NCBI RefSeq assembly: GCF_904846645.1 | Contig: NZ_CAJHBO010000001.1 | Span: forward strand, 464,560 to 528,559 | Source of the DNA: Psychrobacter sp. Pi2-1 | GTDB taxonomy: Bacteria; Pseudomonadota; Gammaproteobacteria; Pseudomonadales; Moraxellaceae | Reading direction: 5' to 3' | DNA: 64,000 nt | In this document: positions 27,924 through 37,356 of the stretch, piece after piece | Position numbering within the stretch: position 1 is the stretch's first letter | How the letters are laid out: each line of letters opens with the position of its first letter | Program-made: the position numbers and the translations under genes | The notes under the pieces: generated by a model | The model's database searches: none | The model's input: the letters and a program-made list of their open reading frames with translations, nothing else | What the model was told of the DNA's origin: nothing

Positions 27924-30128
27924 TTACCACCAAATGGGATCATCGTCTTCTATCATGGTTCGCCTTGTCGTTTCAACCGTGACCTCATCCGCAGATAGCT
28001 CAGCGATAAAACGTGACGGCTTATCAAAATATCCAGAATAACTAGAAAAGTAATTTGGTGCTGTCAGATATAACTGCGTCTTCGCACGACTACAAGCAAC
28101 ATAAAACAGCTTACGCTCTTCTTCTAATGCTTCAAAGTCATCTAAAGAACGATGATGCGGCGTGATGCCATCTACCAATGAGTTAACAAACACTACTGGC
28201 CACTCAAGTCCCTTAGCACTATGAATAGTCGAGATAGTAACTTTGTCATTGCTACTGTCTTGTCCATTATCCAAATTGCCCATCACAGCAACCGAATCAT
28301 TAGGTGGGTCTAAAGCGAGATTTTCTAAAAAGCTATCAAGGCTTGTGTGCTCTGTCGCTAAGTTCTTTAGCACCCGAAAATCTTCGGTACGCTCACGCCA
28401 ATTATCTTCAATCAGCTTTAACACTGGAATATAAAACTCAAGAATATGTTCAATGGCTGTCTCGACCGATTCAGCTTGCTGTGCCTTGGTAAGCGCATGA
28501 TATAGAGGTTCTAGCTGATTGCTCTTTTTTGCAAAAGGCGCTGCTAGTAAGGATTCAAATGCATTATTGTCAGCAGTAATGGCTTGGGTTAAGCGCGTCG
28601 CCGTCACTGCACCCACCCCTTTAAACAAAGTTAAAATACGATGCCAAGCAATTGTGTCATTTGGGTTATAGAGTATTTTGACAAAGGCCAATACGTCTTT
28701 GATATGACGTCTTTCAATGAACTTGATACCACCCACGACGATAAAGGGAATATTGCGCGCCATAAACTCTAGCTGTACGTAATTGGACTGAAAAGACGTA
28801 CGGCATAATACCGCAAAGTCGTTGTAGTCATACTCTGGCTTAAGCGCGACAATCTTATCAGTGATATAGCCCGCTTCTTTTGGCTCATCACTGAGTCGTC
28901 GAAATACTGGCTTGTGTCCTTCTATTGGCGCATCAGAATACAGCTGCTTTTGATAGCCTAGCGTGATTTGCGCGGACAACGCATTGATATAGTTTAAAAC
29001 GGACGGTGAGCTGCGATAGTTTTGCTCAAGCTTAATAAGTTTGGCATGAGGATAAGTCTCACCGAACAGCAGAATGTTTTCATAATTGGCACCGCGAAAG
29101 GCATAGATGCTTTGATTGTCGTCACCGACTACCATCAGCGATACCGACTCAGGCTCACATATTAAGTCAATTAGCTGCTTTTGCGGAATATTAGTGTCTT
29201 GATATTCATCAACCATAATATAACGATACTGGCTTTGCAGTAGCTGTCGAAAGGTATCATTGGTCTTCAAATGACGCACTACTTGGCTGATGATATCGTC
29301 AAAATCATATAAGTGATTGGCGCGCTTATACTCATGAAAGTCAACTGCCAGCTGCTCGATGATAGGAATATGCACGGCAATATCTGGGTAGTTACTTTCG
29401 ATTAAGTCACGAATTTGTATACGTCTATTTCTAGACGTCGAGATGATATTTTGCAGCGTTTTTTTGCGTGGAAAGGCTTGTGACTTGGTCTGAGCAGGAT
29501 ACTTTTTTTCTTTGTGCACCAAGTCGATAGCGTCCTCACTATCACCCGTATCCAAAATGGTAAACCTTGGATTGATACCGAGTAGCCCTGAATATTGACG
29601 TAGTAACATATTACAAAACGAGTGAAAAGTACCACTAGTGATGCTATTTAATGCTTTATCAGTTGGCAGCTTATCCTCAGCCAACTCTTCATCTGATAGT
29701 TCTTGATTTAAAAGACTGCTAGCTAGCAAGGACTTAGCTCGATCTTTTATTTCATTGGCGGCTTTACGCGTGAAGGTTAGTAGCAAAATCTCTTTAGGCG
29801 ACACCCCGTTTTCCAATAGATAGCTGGTCCGATAGGTCAAGGTTTTGGTCTTGCCCGAACCTGCACCAGCAATGACCAATACTTTGCCTTCGATCGTAGT
29901 CGCGGCCATTAACTGATCGGGATTTAACTCTCTGGCATAATCGACCTTTAACCCCAAACCACTATCTAGCCTCTGCTTTAACAACTTAATATTTGTCGTC
30001 TCATCAGTATCAATTAAATTTGCTTCTAGCTTTTTAATAGCCTGCTCAAGTCGAGTCAGTTTAGGCTTCATTTCAAGGAAGTTCTGCGGGTATTTATAGT
30101 GGCGTGTGTCAAAAATCGAGGTTGTCAT
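27924..30128 (-). CDS. UvrD/Rep-type superfamily 1 DNA helicase
   Basis: A 734-residue 3'-5' DNA helicase. A ~65-residue N-terminal extension precedes the Q-motif region (LNPDQLMAAT, 68-77). Walker A GAGSGKT is at 88-94, motif Ia at LLLTFTRKAANEIKDRA, motif II YIMVDEYQDTN near 303, motif III VVGDDNQSIYAFRGA, motif IV LEQNYRSSPSVL, and motifs V-VI in TISTIHSAKGLEWPVVFVNS and LFYVACSRAKTQLYL. It lacks the C-terminal Tudor-like tail of UvrD, ending soon after the helicase core. It could be UvrD, a Rep-like or another paralogue; nothing adjacent suggests a defence system. Confidence 0.93.
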   Translation of the reverse strand: MTTSIFDTRHYKYPQNFLEMKPKLTRLEQAIKKLEANLIDTDETTNIKLLKQRLDSGLGLKVDYARELNPDQLMAATTIEGKVLVIAGAGSGKTKTLTYRTSYLLENGVSPKEILLLTFTRKAANEIKDRAKSLLASSLLNQELSDEELAEDKLPTDKALNSITSGTFHSFCNMLLRQYSGLLGINPRFTILDTGDSEDAIDLVHKEKKYPAQTKSQAFPRKKTLQNIISTSRNRRIQIRDLIESNYPDIAVHIPIIEQLAVDFHEYKRANHLYDFDDIISQVVRHLKTNDTFRQLLQSQYRYIMVDEYQDTNIPQKQLIDLICEPESVSLMVVGDDNQSIYAFRGANYENILLFGETYPHAKLIKLEQNYRSSPSVLNYINALSAQITLGYQKQLYSDAPIEGHKPVFRRLSDEPKEAGYITDKIVALKPEYDYNDFAVLCRTSFQSNYVQLEFMARNIPFIVVGGIKFIERRHIKDVLAFVKILYNPNDTIAWHRILTLFKGVGAVTATRLTQAITADNNAFESLLAAPFAKKSNQLEPLYHALTKAQQAESVETAIEHILEFYIPVLKLIEDNWRERTEDFRVLKNLATEHTSLDSFLENLALDPPNDSVAVMGNLDNGQDSSNDKVTISTIHSAKGLEWPVVFVNSLVDGITPHHRSLDDFEALEEERKLFYVACSRAKTQLYLTAPNYFSSYSGYFDKPSRFIAELSADEVTVETTRRTMIEDDDPIWW

Positions 30129-30537
30129 TGTCTAAAATTGCCTTACATTTTATTTTGGCGATATTATCAGCTTATGTCTGACTGTTTATAGCTTTAGAAT
30201 AAGTATGATTTGCTAAAATTGACAGAATATATGTGCTGAATTTACGTGAACTTTAAGCCCTTATCTATACGTGACAGTTTAGCATATTAAAAAATAGGGT
30301 TTATCGGCTCACATAAGCCATGTATCACTCGTATTGATTCGCCTTATTCATTTTTAAGCTCCTAATATGACCTGTTTTTATCGTAAAGATGCATATTGTC
30401 ATCGAGTAAAAACCTGAGCATATACCGTAACAACCTCACCCCTATTCAGGTAAATTTGCTACAATGTGCCCAATTTTGATTTATCATTTAACCAAACTTT
30501 ATACCAACTGATTTTATTAATACATTGAGAGAATGTT
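30129..30537. other. Divergent intergenic region between the helicase gene and ychF
   Basis: About 410 bases with promoters for both sides presumably inside. A TACAAT near 30460 could be a -10 box for ychF. I see no stable hairpin and no convincing reading frame. Confidence 0.4.
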
Positions 30538-31629
30538 ATGGGTTTTAATTGCGGCATCGTCGGCCTACCAAATGTGGGTAAATCCACCTTGTTTAATGCG
30601 TTGACCAAAGCGGGTATCGCCGCTGAAAACTTTCCATTTTGTACCAAAGATCCCAACACGGGTATCGTGCCAGTACCAGACCCACGCCTAAAGCAACTGG
30701 CTGATATCGTCAATCCTGAACGCGTTCTACCAACGACCATGGAGTTTGTTGATATTGCAGGTTTGGTCGCAGGCGCGTCAAAAGGCGAAGGTATGGGTAA
30801 CCAATTCCTAGCCAACATCCGTGAGACCGATGCGATTGCTCACGTTGTACGCTGTTTTGATGATGACAATGTGGTACACGTTGATGGCCGCGTTAGCCCG
30901 ATTGATGATATCGAAACTATCAACACTGAACTGGCACTTGCAGATTTAGAAGCTGTTGAGCGCGCAATCCACAACCAAACCAAAAAGGCTAAAGGTGGTG
31001 ATAAGGACGCGCAAGCATTGCTTGATGTGTTCAAAAAAGTTGAACCATTATTAGCAGAAGGTAAAGCGGCTCGTGCAGCTAATCTAGACGCTGATGAGAA
31101 AAAACTGATCAGAAGCTATGGTCTAATCACGCTAAAGCCAACCATGTATATCGCTAACGTCTCTGAAGATGGTTTTGAAAATAACCCATACCTTGACGCT
31201 GTTCGTGACTATGCCACGGGTGAAGACTCTATCGTCATCGCGCTATGCAATCAGATCGAATCTGAAATTGCTCAGCTCGATGAAGACGATAAAAAAGACT
31301 TCTTAGCTGAAATGGACATGGAAGAAGCCGGTCTTGACCAAGTAATCCGTGGTGGCTATGACTTACTGGATATGCAGACTTACTTTACCGCTGGCGTAAA
31401 AGAAGTACGTGCTTGGACTGTCGCTATTGGTGCGACAGCGCCGCAAGCAGCTGGCGTGATTCATACTGATTTTGAGCGCGGCTTTATTCGTGCTGAAGTC
31501 ATTGCGTATGACGACTTTATTGAATACAACGGTGAAAAAGGCGCTGCTGCTGCTGGTAAATCGCGTTTGGAAGGTAAGACTTACATCGTACAAGATGGCG
31601 ACGTGATGCACTTTAGATTTAACGTGTAA
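30538..31629 (+). CDS. ychF: Ribosome-binding ATPase YchF
   Basis: A universally conserved Obg-family nucleotidase that prefers ATP and binds ribosomes; in E. coli it takes part in oxidative stress control. The 363 residues match the family length. Phosphate loop [10 protein letters not shown] (8-17), the altered G4 position of the family (in place of NKxD), the helical insert around residues 125-200, and the C-terminal TGS domain with [32 protein letters not shown] and [17 protein letters not shown] precedes the start, and a terminator follows. Confidence 0.97.
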   Translation: MGFNCGIVGLPNVGKSTLFNALTKAGIAAENFPFCTKDPNTGIVPVPDPRLKQLADIVNPERVLPTTMEFVDIAGLVAGASKGEGMGNQFLANIRETDAIAHVVRCFDDDNVVHVDGRVSPIDDIETINTELALADLEAVERAIHNQTKKAKGGDKDAQALLDVFKKVEPLLAEGKAARAANLDADEKKLIRSYGLITLKPTMYIANVSEDGFENNPYLDAVRDYATGEDSIVIALCNQIESEIAQLDEDDKKDFLAEMDMEEAGLDQVIRGGYDLLDMQTYFTAGVKEVRAWTVAIGATAPQAAGVIHTDFERGFIRAEVIAYDDFIEYNGEKGAAAAGKSRLEGKTYIVQDGDVMHFRFNV

Positions 31630-31661
31630 CTTTAAATAGTACAGCTTATTTAAAGTTAATT

Positions 31662-31699
31662 AGCCGATGTTGGATATTCTCCATCATCGGCTTTATTTT
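31662..31699 (+). terminator. Rho-independent terminator of ychF
   Basis: AGCCGATGTTGGA pairs with TCCATCATCGGCT (one mismatch) around a 5-nt loop, followed by TTATTTT. Confidence 0.82.
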
Positions 31700-31758
31700 A
31701 CCTATGTATTGTTATATTATAACATATCTTTATTTTGCTTATTTTAGGGTTCATAACT

Positions 31759-32373
31759 GTGACTAATTATTTTTCTTTTTCTAGACTTGCGGGTATTACT
31801 ATATTAGGTAGTGTGATGGCAGGCTCTTTACTAGGCTGTCAGCCAAACAGCGATACCGATGCAGTAGTATCTGAAAAAGTACCAGTAGATAATCACGCCG
31901 AGCATGAACAAGGTCATGAAATGCATGACAATAAAGAGCATGAAGATCACGGCCACGAAGAACATAGTGATATGGAACACGATTATGAAGGGCCTAATCA
32001 TGAAGGACACGATCATGAAAGTTATAGCCACGAGGAACATGCGCACGCAGGTCACGATCATGCAGCTCATGCCAGCAACAGCACTCCTTTCTCTTGTGAG
32101 CCTACTGCTACTATCGGCGTTTCTTATCATAGCGACAGTACACCACAGACAGCACATTTGCTCATCGATGGTATCGAATACGATTTGACAGCTACCGCTG
32201 ATAGTGACACTGATGCTGATAAAGGCATCTATACCAGCGATATCGGATTAGACGATACCCACGGCATCATATGGCAAGTAAATGGAGACAAGGCGACATT
32301 GCTCAAGAAGACACTGGACAGCGATGTAGCTATCGACAAGGAAGACGTACTTTTTAACTGTCAAAAGTCTTAA
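31759..32373 (+). CDS. Histidine-rich lipoprotein with MliC-like C-terminal domain
   Basis: A 204-residue exported lipoprotein. I chose the GTG at 31759, with AGGG nine bases upstream; a TTG at 31735 is in frame but lacks a ribosome site. A hydrophobic signal ends in SLLGC (lipid-modified Cys27). Residues ~43-106 hold about 18 histidines with many Glu and Asp, in short HEH, HDH and HxH runs, as in metal-binding tracts. The C-terminal ~95 residues begin FSCEPTATIGVSYHS and end DVLFNCQKS; the order (Cys, beta strands with AHLLIDGIEYDLTATAD, then WQVNGDKATLLKKT, then Cys) resembles the MliC fold of C-type lysozyme inhibitors. Location should be the outer membrane or periplasm. A role in metal handling, lysozyme resistance or both is inference. 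Confidence 0.82.
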   Translation: MTNYFSFSRLAGITILGSVMAGSLLGCQPNSDTDAVVSEKVPVDNHAEHEQGHEMHDNKEHEDHGHEEHSDMEHDYEGPNHEGHDHESYSHEEHAHAGHDHAAHASNSTPFSCEPTATIGVSYHSDSTPQTAHLLIDGIEYDLTATADSDTDADKGIYTSDIGLDDTHGIIWQVNGDKATLLKKTLDSDVAIDKEDVLFNCQKS

Positions 32374-32374
32374 T

Positions 32375-32482
32375 ATAGTTGATTCAATATGATTTGGATA
32401 TAAGCAAGGCGAGTGAAAGTACTACCAATAGCAGGCTAAGCGAAACTGGCACCGTATACAGTTTATAGGGCATTAACTCTAG
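32375..32482. repeat. Diverged dispersed repeat, first of a tandem pair
   Basis: It begins ATATAGTTGATTCAATATGA and ends near CATTAACTCTAGT. By eye it aligns with the reverse complement of 26210-26322 at both ends (AGTTGATYCAAT and TTTATAGKGSATTRACTMTAG) and in AAGGCGAGTG and AAGCGA, with a divergent middle. The second copy follows directly. Confidence 0.5.
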
Positions 32483-32590
32483 TCAAAGAAGTCTAAAATG
32501 GGTACAAGGCAGCCGACTACAGATTGTAAAAATAGCACTTCTAAGGAGGGTAACACCGTAGCCGTTTAGTAGTTCTCTGACTATATAGCT
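32470..32590. repeat. Dispersed repeat, second of a tandem pair
   Basis: The block GGGTACAAGGCAGCCGACTA through GTAACACCGTAGCCGTTTAG to TGACTATATAG aligns by eye with the reverse complement of 26210-26322 along nearly its whole length. It ends about 58 bases before dgt, so it may carry or disturb the dgt promoter. Confidence 0.62.
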
Positions 32591-32647
32591 GTACCAAGGG
32601 CGCTATTTTGCTATGCTAGAGGCTCCCTTGGTTCCGGATGTTTCAAT

Positions 32648-34063
32648 ATGCTAAATAAACCAACCTCCTTGTCGTCCCCTACCACACAATGGTCACATCT
32701 TCTCAACTCACAGCGTCTTGGTGCTTCCAAAAAATTTAACGCCAATACCAGTACTCGTTCTCAGTTTCACAAAGACTATGACAGACTGGTATTTTCTCAC
32801 TCTTTTCGCCAGTTAAATCAGAAAACCCAAGTCCATCCATTGACCAATCAGCTCGGTATTCATACGCGCCTGACTCATTCGCTAGAAGTTTCTTCTATTG
32901 GTCGCTCTTTGGGAATGATGGCCGCCGAAAAAATTCATGACGCACTAAGTAGCGGCCTACCAGCAGGAGTTTCACCAGCAGACGTCGGTGTGATCGTACA
33001 AGCAGCTTGTCTCGCTCATGACATTGGCAATCCGCCTTTTGGCCACGCTGGAGAGTATGCGATTCGTGATTGGTTTAAGCAGCCTGAACCGCAAGCAATT
33101 TTGCAAAATTTAAGCAGCAACGAGCGACTGGACTTACTGGCATACGAGGGTAATGCTCAAGGGTTTCGCCTATTGGCACGTAATGAGCATCACCCTGACA
33201 AGGGTGGTATGCGGCTCACCTGTGCCACGCTAGGCGCCTTTATGAAGTATCCGTGGTTGGCAACTCACAGTAACGATGTCAATGACAACCATTATAACGT
33301 GCAAAAATTTGGCTGCTTTTATAGCGAGGCTTCTCAGTTAGAAGAGTTAGCTGCGTGTTTGCACTTACCGCGCTCAGAGCAACACGATGGCTTTGCGCGC
33401 CATCCATTGGCTTACTTGCTAGAAGCGGCAGATGACATCTGTTATGCGCTAATCGATTTAGAAGATGGCATCAATCTGAATATGCTAACCTATGCCGAAG
33501 TTGCCACGATATTTTATGAGCTGATTGGTGAACGTCCGAGTAGCGTAAACTTGCCAGCGCATATGTCTGTCAGACAAAGTCTCGCCTCCCTGCGGGCACG
33601 AGCCATGATGCGTTTGGTCAATACCGTCACCGATGCCTTTGTAGCCAACAGTGATGCATTGCTAGCTGGCACGTTGCAAGGCAGCCTATTTGCCCATTGC
33701 GATACCAGCGTACAAAGTGGTATTAATCAAGCTAAGCAACTGGCACGCGAAAAAATATTTAATCATCCGAGCAAAGTAAGAATGGAGCTGATGGCCAATC
33801 AATGCTTGCATAGCCTATTGAATGCCTTTATGCCGCTCGCTTGGACTGGCTCTAACTCTGCCACTACGCAGCCGCCGATGTCTTTTGAGCAGCAACGTCT
33901 GTTAAGATTGCTACAGCCGCATCTTGACGAACATCGCCGCATATTATCCGACGACATCTATCATAATGTCTTAAATATTTTGGATTTTATTACAGGTATG
34001 AATGACCATGAAGCCTATCGGCTGGCACAAGAATTGCAGGGTCATTGGGGCACAGTGGTTTAA
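32648..34063 (+). CDS. dgt: Deoxyguanosinetriphosphate triphosphohydrolase-like dNTPase
   Basis: Cleaves dNTPs to deoxynucleosides and triphosphate, adjusting dNTP pools. The 471 residues show the family's SRSQFHKDYDRLVFSHSFRQ-like opening (here starting at residue ~37), the HD-domain metal ligands His in THSLEVSSIGRSLG and His-Asp in CLAHDIGNPPFGHAGE, and a later Asp in LEAADDICYALIDLEDG. It belongs with the Dgt type that has ~450-500 residues. It could be a broad-specificity dNTPase rather than dGTP-specific. It stands alone, after the repeat pair. Confidence 0.92.
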   Translation: MLNKPTSLSSPTTQWSHLLNSQRLGASKKFNANTSTRSQFHKDYDRLVFSHSFRQLNQKTQVHPLTNQLGIHTRLTHSLEVSSIGRSLGMMAAEKIHDALSSGLPAGVSPADVGVIVQAACLAHDIGNPPFGHAGEYAIRDWFKQPEPQAILQNLSSNERLDLLAYEGNAQGFRLLARNEHHPDKGGMRLTCATLGAFMKYPWLATHSNDVNDNHYNVQKFGCFYSEASQLEELAACLHLPRSEQHDGFARHPLAYLLEAADDICYALIDLEDGINLNMLTYAEVATIFYELIGERPSSVNLPAHMSVRQSLASLRARAMMRLVNTVTDAFVANSDALLAGTLQGSLFAHCDTSVQSGINQAKQLAREKIFNHPSKVRMELMANQCLHSLLNAFMPLAWTGSNSATTQPPMSFEQQRLLRLLQPHLDEHRRILSDDIYHNVLNILDFITGMNDHEAYRLAQELQGHWGTVV

Positions 34064-34167
34064 AAGACCAATGAAGGTTTAGTAAATTAACACGAATGGC
34101 GTATTTCAGTCGTATTTATACGTTGAAATGAGTATGATAAACACCTACCGGACAATTTTGAAATATT

Positions 34168-34848
34168 ATGAGCAGTCGCGAACAAAAAAAACTTCAAACT
34201 CGGCACGCCTTTTTTAATGCTGTGCTCGATTTATGTATGACAGGGCAATCTTTTAGCTCTATCAGTCTCAGACAAGTAACACGCGAGGTTGGCGTTGTGC
34301 CGACTGCGTTTTATCGCCATTTTGATGATATGGAGTCACTCGGGCGCGCTTTGGTTATTGAGGAATTGGGCGGTACGTTGGCCACGTTAAGTGATAGCCT
34401 GCAGATTGGACGCAAACGTAGCTTCGATCGTCAAATCGCAAAAAGCATTCAGCTATTCTTGTATATGGTCAGCGATCAGCCTTATTACTGGCAGTTTTTA
34501 GTCAGTGAGCGTTATGGTGGATCAGAAGCAGTACGCAAAGCCATCAATGAGTTGATTAAGATACATGCTCAAGGTTTGGCCGACGACTTAGCGTTGCAGC
34601 CAGCGTTTACCCATATCAATGCTTATGACCGTCGTCTATTGGCTGAAGCTGGTGTGAATATGTTTTTCTCTTGGATTATTGATTGGCTAGAGCTGACCTA
34701 TACAGAAGATCATGATGATGAGATTGATCTAAACGAAATTGAAGAGAACAAACAGCTAATGCTACATAACTGTACTCGTCAAGCACAGATGCTTTTTTAC
34801 GGGGCATATAATTGGAAGTCTAGCGAAGAAACACGCCTAAAAGATTAA
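34168..34848 (+). CDS. TetR-family regulator, FabR/DesT-like
   Basis: A 226-residue repressor. The N-terminal helix-turn-helix (~8-55; SSISLRQVTREVGVVPTAFY, then RHFDDMESLGRAL) closely resembles FabR and DesT, which control unsaturated fatty acid synthesis in response to acyl-CoA or acyl-ACP saturation. The C-terminal domain holds the ligand pocket. In some species the regulator adjoins a desaturase; here it stands between dgt and the secretion genes, so its targets must be elsewhere. The ribosome site is weak. Confidence 0.88.
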   Translation: MSSREQKKLQTRHAFFNAVLDLCMTGQSFSSISLRQVTREVGVVPTAFYRHFDDMESLGRALVIEELGGTLATLSDSLQIGRKRSFDRQIAKSIQLFLYMVSDQPYYWQFLVSERYGGSEAVRKAINELIKIHAQGLADDLALQPAFTHINAYDRRLLAEAGVNMFFSWIIDWLELTYTEDHDDEIDLNEIEENKQLMLHNCTRQAQMLFYGAYNWKSSEETRLKD

Positions 34849-34870
34849 ACGTCGATCTCAATACCATCCG

Positions 34871-35938
34871 CTAAAAGCTCGGACGAAATGCCCATAGTCG
34901 CTGTATCACTACTTTGACTTCCTTGGGCATTTTACCGTTTACCCCACTACTATTACTCGCCTGATTATTATTAGCAGCCTCACTACTATTAACTACTTGA
35001 TTATTATCAACGACAGTTTTACTAATCAAAACAGTAGCAAAACGCTCTCTAGCTTGATCGACAGTTGCATTATCAGTCGCTGTGATAAGCGCCATAAATG
35101 CTTGGCTATCAACGGCGAGCAGTGGTGTTAACGCTTTTCGTTGCTCATCATTTAGACTGCCGAATATCGGTAATTGCCATACTGCATCAATAGACGTCAG
35201 CGCCTGCTGTGCGCGTATATCTACCAGTGCTTGCATCTGTTGGCTGTTAGCACCATCAATGAGTGCTGCTAATAATACAGGACTGGCAGTATTGATATTA
35301 ATAGGCACATAATAAGGCACCGCGGTAATATAAGGCCGTAATACTGCTAATGTTTCAGTACTTACCCCTTTTACTTCTAGTAGCTGATCGATGCTAACAA
35401 AAGGCTGATTTGGCAAAGCATTTGTTACTACAGCGTTTGACTGCTGCGCATATACCGTACTTTCGTCACCACCATCTTGATATACCTCGCCGTCTGCATC
35501 TTGCCAATCAAGTATAGCAATAGCAATATCAGGCTCTAGATTTAGTTGCGTGAGTAGCCGTTGGAATATTTCTAAAGCAGTAGTGTTGACCGTTCCATCT
35601 TGATACAAGTTATTAATGTTAAAACGACCAGACTCATCGCGTAGCTCGATGCTGACACTGTGACTAGCCAATGCATAAGGTGGTATGGGCTGCGCCCAGA
35701 TATCTTGTATGCTATCCGTATCATTGAGGTTGCTATCAGCGCGAATCATCGTCACTGCTAACTGTTGACCTGCATCGATATCTTGCAGCAACTGATTTTG
35801 TTCGAACAACAGACCACTACGCCTAATTGCGATTTTTTGGCTAGCAAGCATCGATCCTGCAACCACAGTAATACTTACTACCAATAATAAGATAGTCAGC
35901 AGTGCAACACCGCGTTGAGAGTTCGCAGTCATCGACAT
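34871..35938 (-). CDS. gspK: Type II secretion minor pseudopilin GspK
   Basis: The tip component of the type II secretion pseudopilus. The 355 residues start with a short prepilin leader cut after SQRG (1-10), then VALLTILLLVVSITVVAGSM, which lacks the Glu at mature position 5, as is normal for GspK. Central signature motifs include RFNINNLYQDG, ILDWQDADGE and the helix-hairpin-helix-like INTASPVLLAALI. Near the C-terminus there is an Asn/Ser-rich segment. It is the last gene of gspH-I-J-K, with 48 bases after gspJ. Confidence 0.93.
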   Translation of the reverse strand: MSMTANSQRGVALLTILLLVVSITVVAGSMLASQKIAIRRSGLLFEQNQLLQDIDAGQQLAVTMIRADSNLNDTDSIQDIWAQPIPPYALASHSVSIELRDESGRFNINNLYQDGTVNTTALEIFQRLLTQLNLEPDIAIAILDWQDADGEVYQDGGDESTVYAQQSNAVVTNALPNQPFVSIDQLLEVKGVSTETLAVLRPYITAVPYYVPININTASPVLLAALIDGANSQQMQALVDIRAQQALTSIDAVWQLPIFGSLNDEQRKALTPLLAVDSQAFMALITATDNATVDQARERFATVLISKTVVDNNQVVNSSEAANNNQASNSSGVNGKMPKEVKVVIQRLWAFRPSF

Positions 35939-35986
35939 ACATAGCCTTTGTTATTGAGCAATTGATACATTTTAACTACTACCTTC

Positions 35987-36850
35987 TCAATTATTCGTTC
36001 CTAAATTGCTATTATCCGCACTACTATTATTATCACTACCATCACTACCGCTGTTGTCATTATTAGCATTATCATTGCTGCTACTACCTGTATCATTGGC
36101 GATGCTTTGACTATTGCTATGCGATATCGGTTGCGGGGAAAGTGCCCATTGCCAAGTAATTGGCATATCTTGATATGTGAAGCTAACCGCGATTCCTTTC
36201 GGTAATAAAACAGCTGTGGGCTTAGGACTCGCTGTATTCGCTGATTGTCTCATCGCTGTATTTATACTACTGCCATTGTTAGTATCGTCGCTCGGAAACT
36301 TGGTACTTAGCTCTGGTAGATAAGCTTGCCAGCTTTCTGCTGTGACACCTTCGAGCAATATGCTGTCTAGGCTGACGCTGTCACGCCCGCCTTCCATACT
36401 GGTATATTGGCGACGTATCAAACGCTCATCCGCAAAAATATATTCAATACGTTGGAGGCTATTGCTACTCTGATATCGTGGATCAGGATCGGCAAAGCGT
36501 ACAAAGCTGATATGCTCGCCATCTAAGCTCATAAAAGGCTCAGGCGCTATTTCGCTTATTTGCTCGCTTGATTGAGTATTACTACCTGAACTAGTACTGT
36601 TGCTTGTATTCTTGTTCGCTGCACTAACACTCTGGGTAGTCGCCACTTGATAAGGAAGAATTTGACCCATGTCTTGCTGTAACTGTAAATAAGCGTACTG
36701 CAAGACAGCCAGATTGTCAGCATGAAATTGCGCGCGCTCACGAGCACGGTTGACCCCATCAAACACTTGCCAGCCTGCAACGGCTAGCATCGCAAATATT
36801 GCCATTGCAACCATTAGCTCAAGCAGTGTGAAACCACGCTGATGCCTCAC
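35987..36850 (-). CDS. gspJ: Type II secretion minor pseudopilin GspJ
   Basis: A minor pseudopilin that joins GspI and GspK at the pseudopilus tip. The leader MRHQRG is followed by FTLLELMVAMAIFAMLAVAG, with Glu at mature position 5. Family motifs include LQQDMGQILPYQV and RIEYIFADERLIRRQY. At 287 residues it is ~80 longer than usual because of two low-complexity regions: a Ser/Asn stretch at ~70-95 and a C-terminal tail of ~45 residues made almost wholly of Asn, Ser, Asp and Gly. Start and gspI stop overlap (ATGA), so translation is coupled. Confidence 0.92.
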   Translation of the reverse strand: MRHQRGFTLLELMVAMAIFAMLAVAGWQVFDGVNRARERAQFHADNLAVLQYAYLQLQQDMGQILPYQVATTQSVSAANKNTSNSTSSGSNTQSSEQISEIAPEPFMSLDGEHISFVRFADPDPRYQSSNSLQRIEYIFADERLIRRQYTSMEGGRDSVSLDSILLEGVTAESWQAYLPELSTKFPSDDTNNGSSINTAMRQSANTASPKPTAVLLPKGIAVSFTYQDMPITWQWALSPQPISHSNSQSIANDTGSSSNDNANNDNSGSDGSDNNSSADNSNLGTNN

Positions 36851-37356
36851 AGACCGCCCCCGACCTGCTCGCTATTACCTATTGTGTTTAGACCACTTAA
36901 ATCCAGACTGCCCGTATCTTGCTCAGCATTACTTAGCATCACAGTGATATCAGTGACCGACGTGCGTGTCTGTCCATCTATAATAGGCGAAACTGCGATA
37001 TTTACTTCTTTTAAGGCAGGTGTGATGGCGTCACCGACTGTCATTGCTATTTGCCAATCACGTCCTTGTGCATTAACGGTTTGGGTGCGGTTGGCTGTCA
37101 GCCACGTCTCTTGAATACGTAAATCAGCGGCGGCATTTTGGGCAACGAAGTGAGCAAGCGTACGAGTACGCAATATATCAACTGAGCTAAGATATGCACT
37201 ACTGGCACGGCTCGCCGCGACGGCTACCACTGCCAAAATAGCCAAAGCAACCATCACTTCGATAAGGGTAAAGCCGCTCTCGCGCCCAGACTTGAATGAT
37301 ATAGATTTTAGTGACATAGGCTGGCTTGTCATAGAAGGTTTATATAATTTAGTCAC
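36847..37356 (-). CDS. gspI: Type II secretion minor pseudopilin GspI
   Basis: A minor pseudopilin at the tip of the type II secretion pseudopilus. The 169 residues have a ~28-residue leader ending ESG, followed by FTLIEVMVALAILAVVAVAA, and the family's AHFVAQNAAADLRIQETWL. The GTG at 37356 overlaps the gspH stop codon by one base and is the likely start; ATGs at residues 9 and 14 are possible and would give leaders closer to normal length. Confidence 0.92.
   Translation of the reverse strand: MTKLYKPSMTSQPMSLKSISFKSGRESGFTLIEVMVALAILAVVAVAASRASSAYLSSVDILRTRTLAHFVAQNAAADLRIQETWLTANRTQTVNAQGRDWQIAMTVGDAITPALKEVNIAVSPIIDGQTRTSVTDITVMLSNAEQDTGSLDLSGLNTIGNSEQVGGGL

Noticed and set aside
27924..30128. 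Helicase plus TatD-type nuclease as parts of a defence system
   Set aside because: The helicase and the TatD gene are ~9 kb apart with housekeeping and secretion genes between them, both look like standard chromosomal copies, and no other defence-type gene is present.
30459..30818. Minus-strand frame opposite the start of ychF
   Set aside because: It overlaps the strongly conserved ychF N-terminus and has no recognisable motif or ribosome site.
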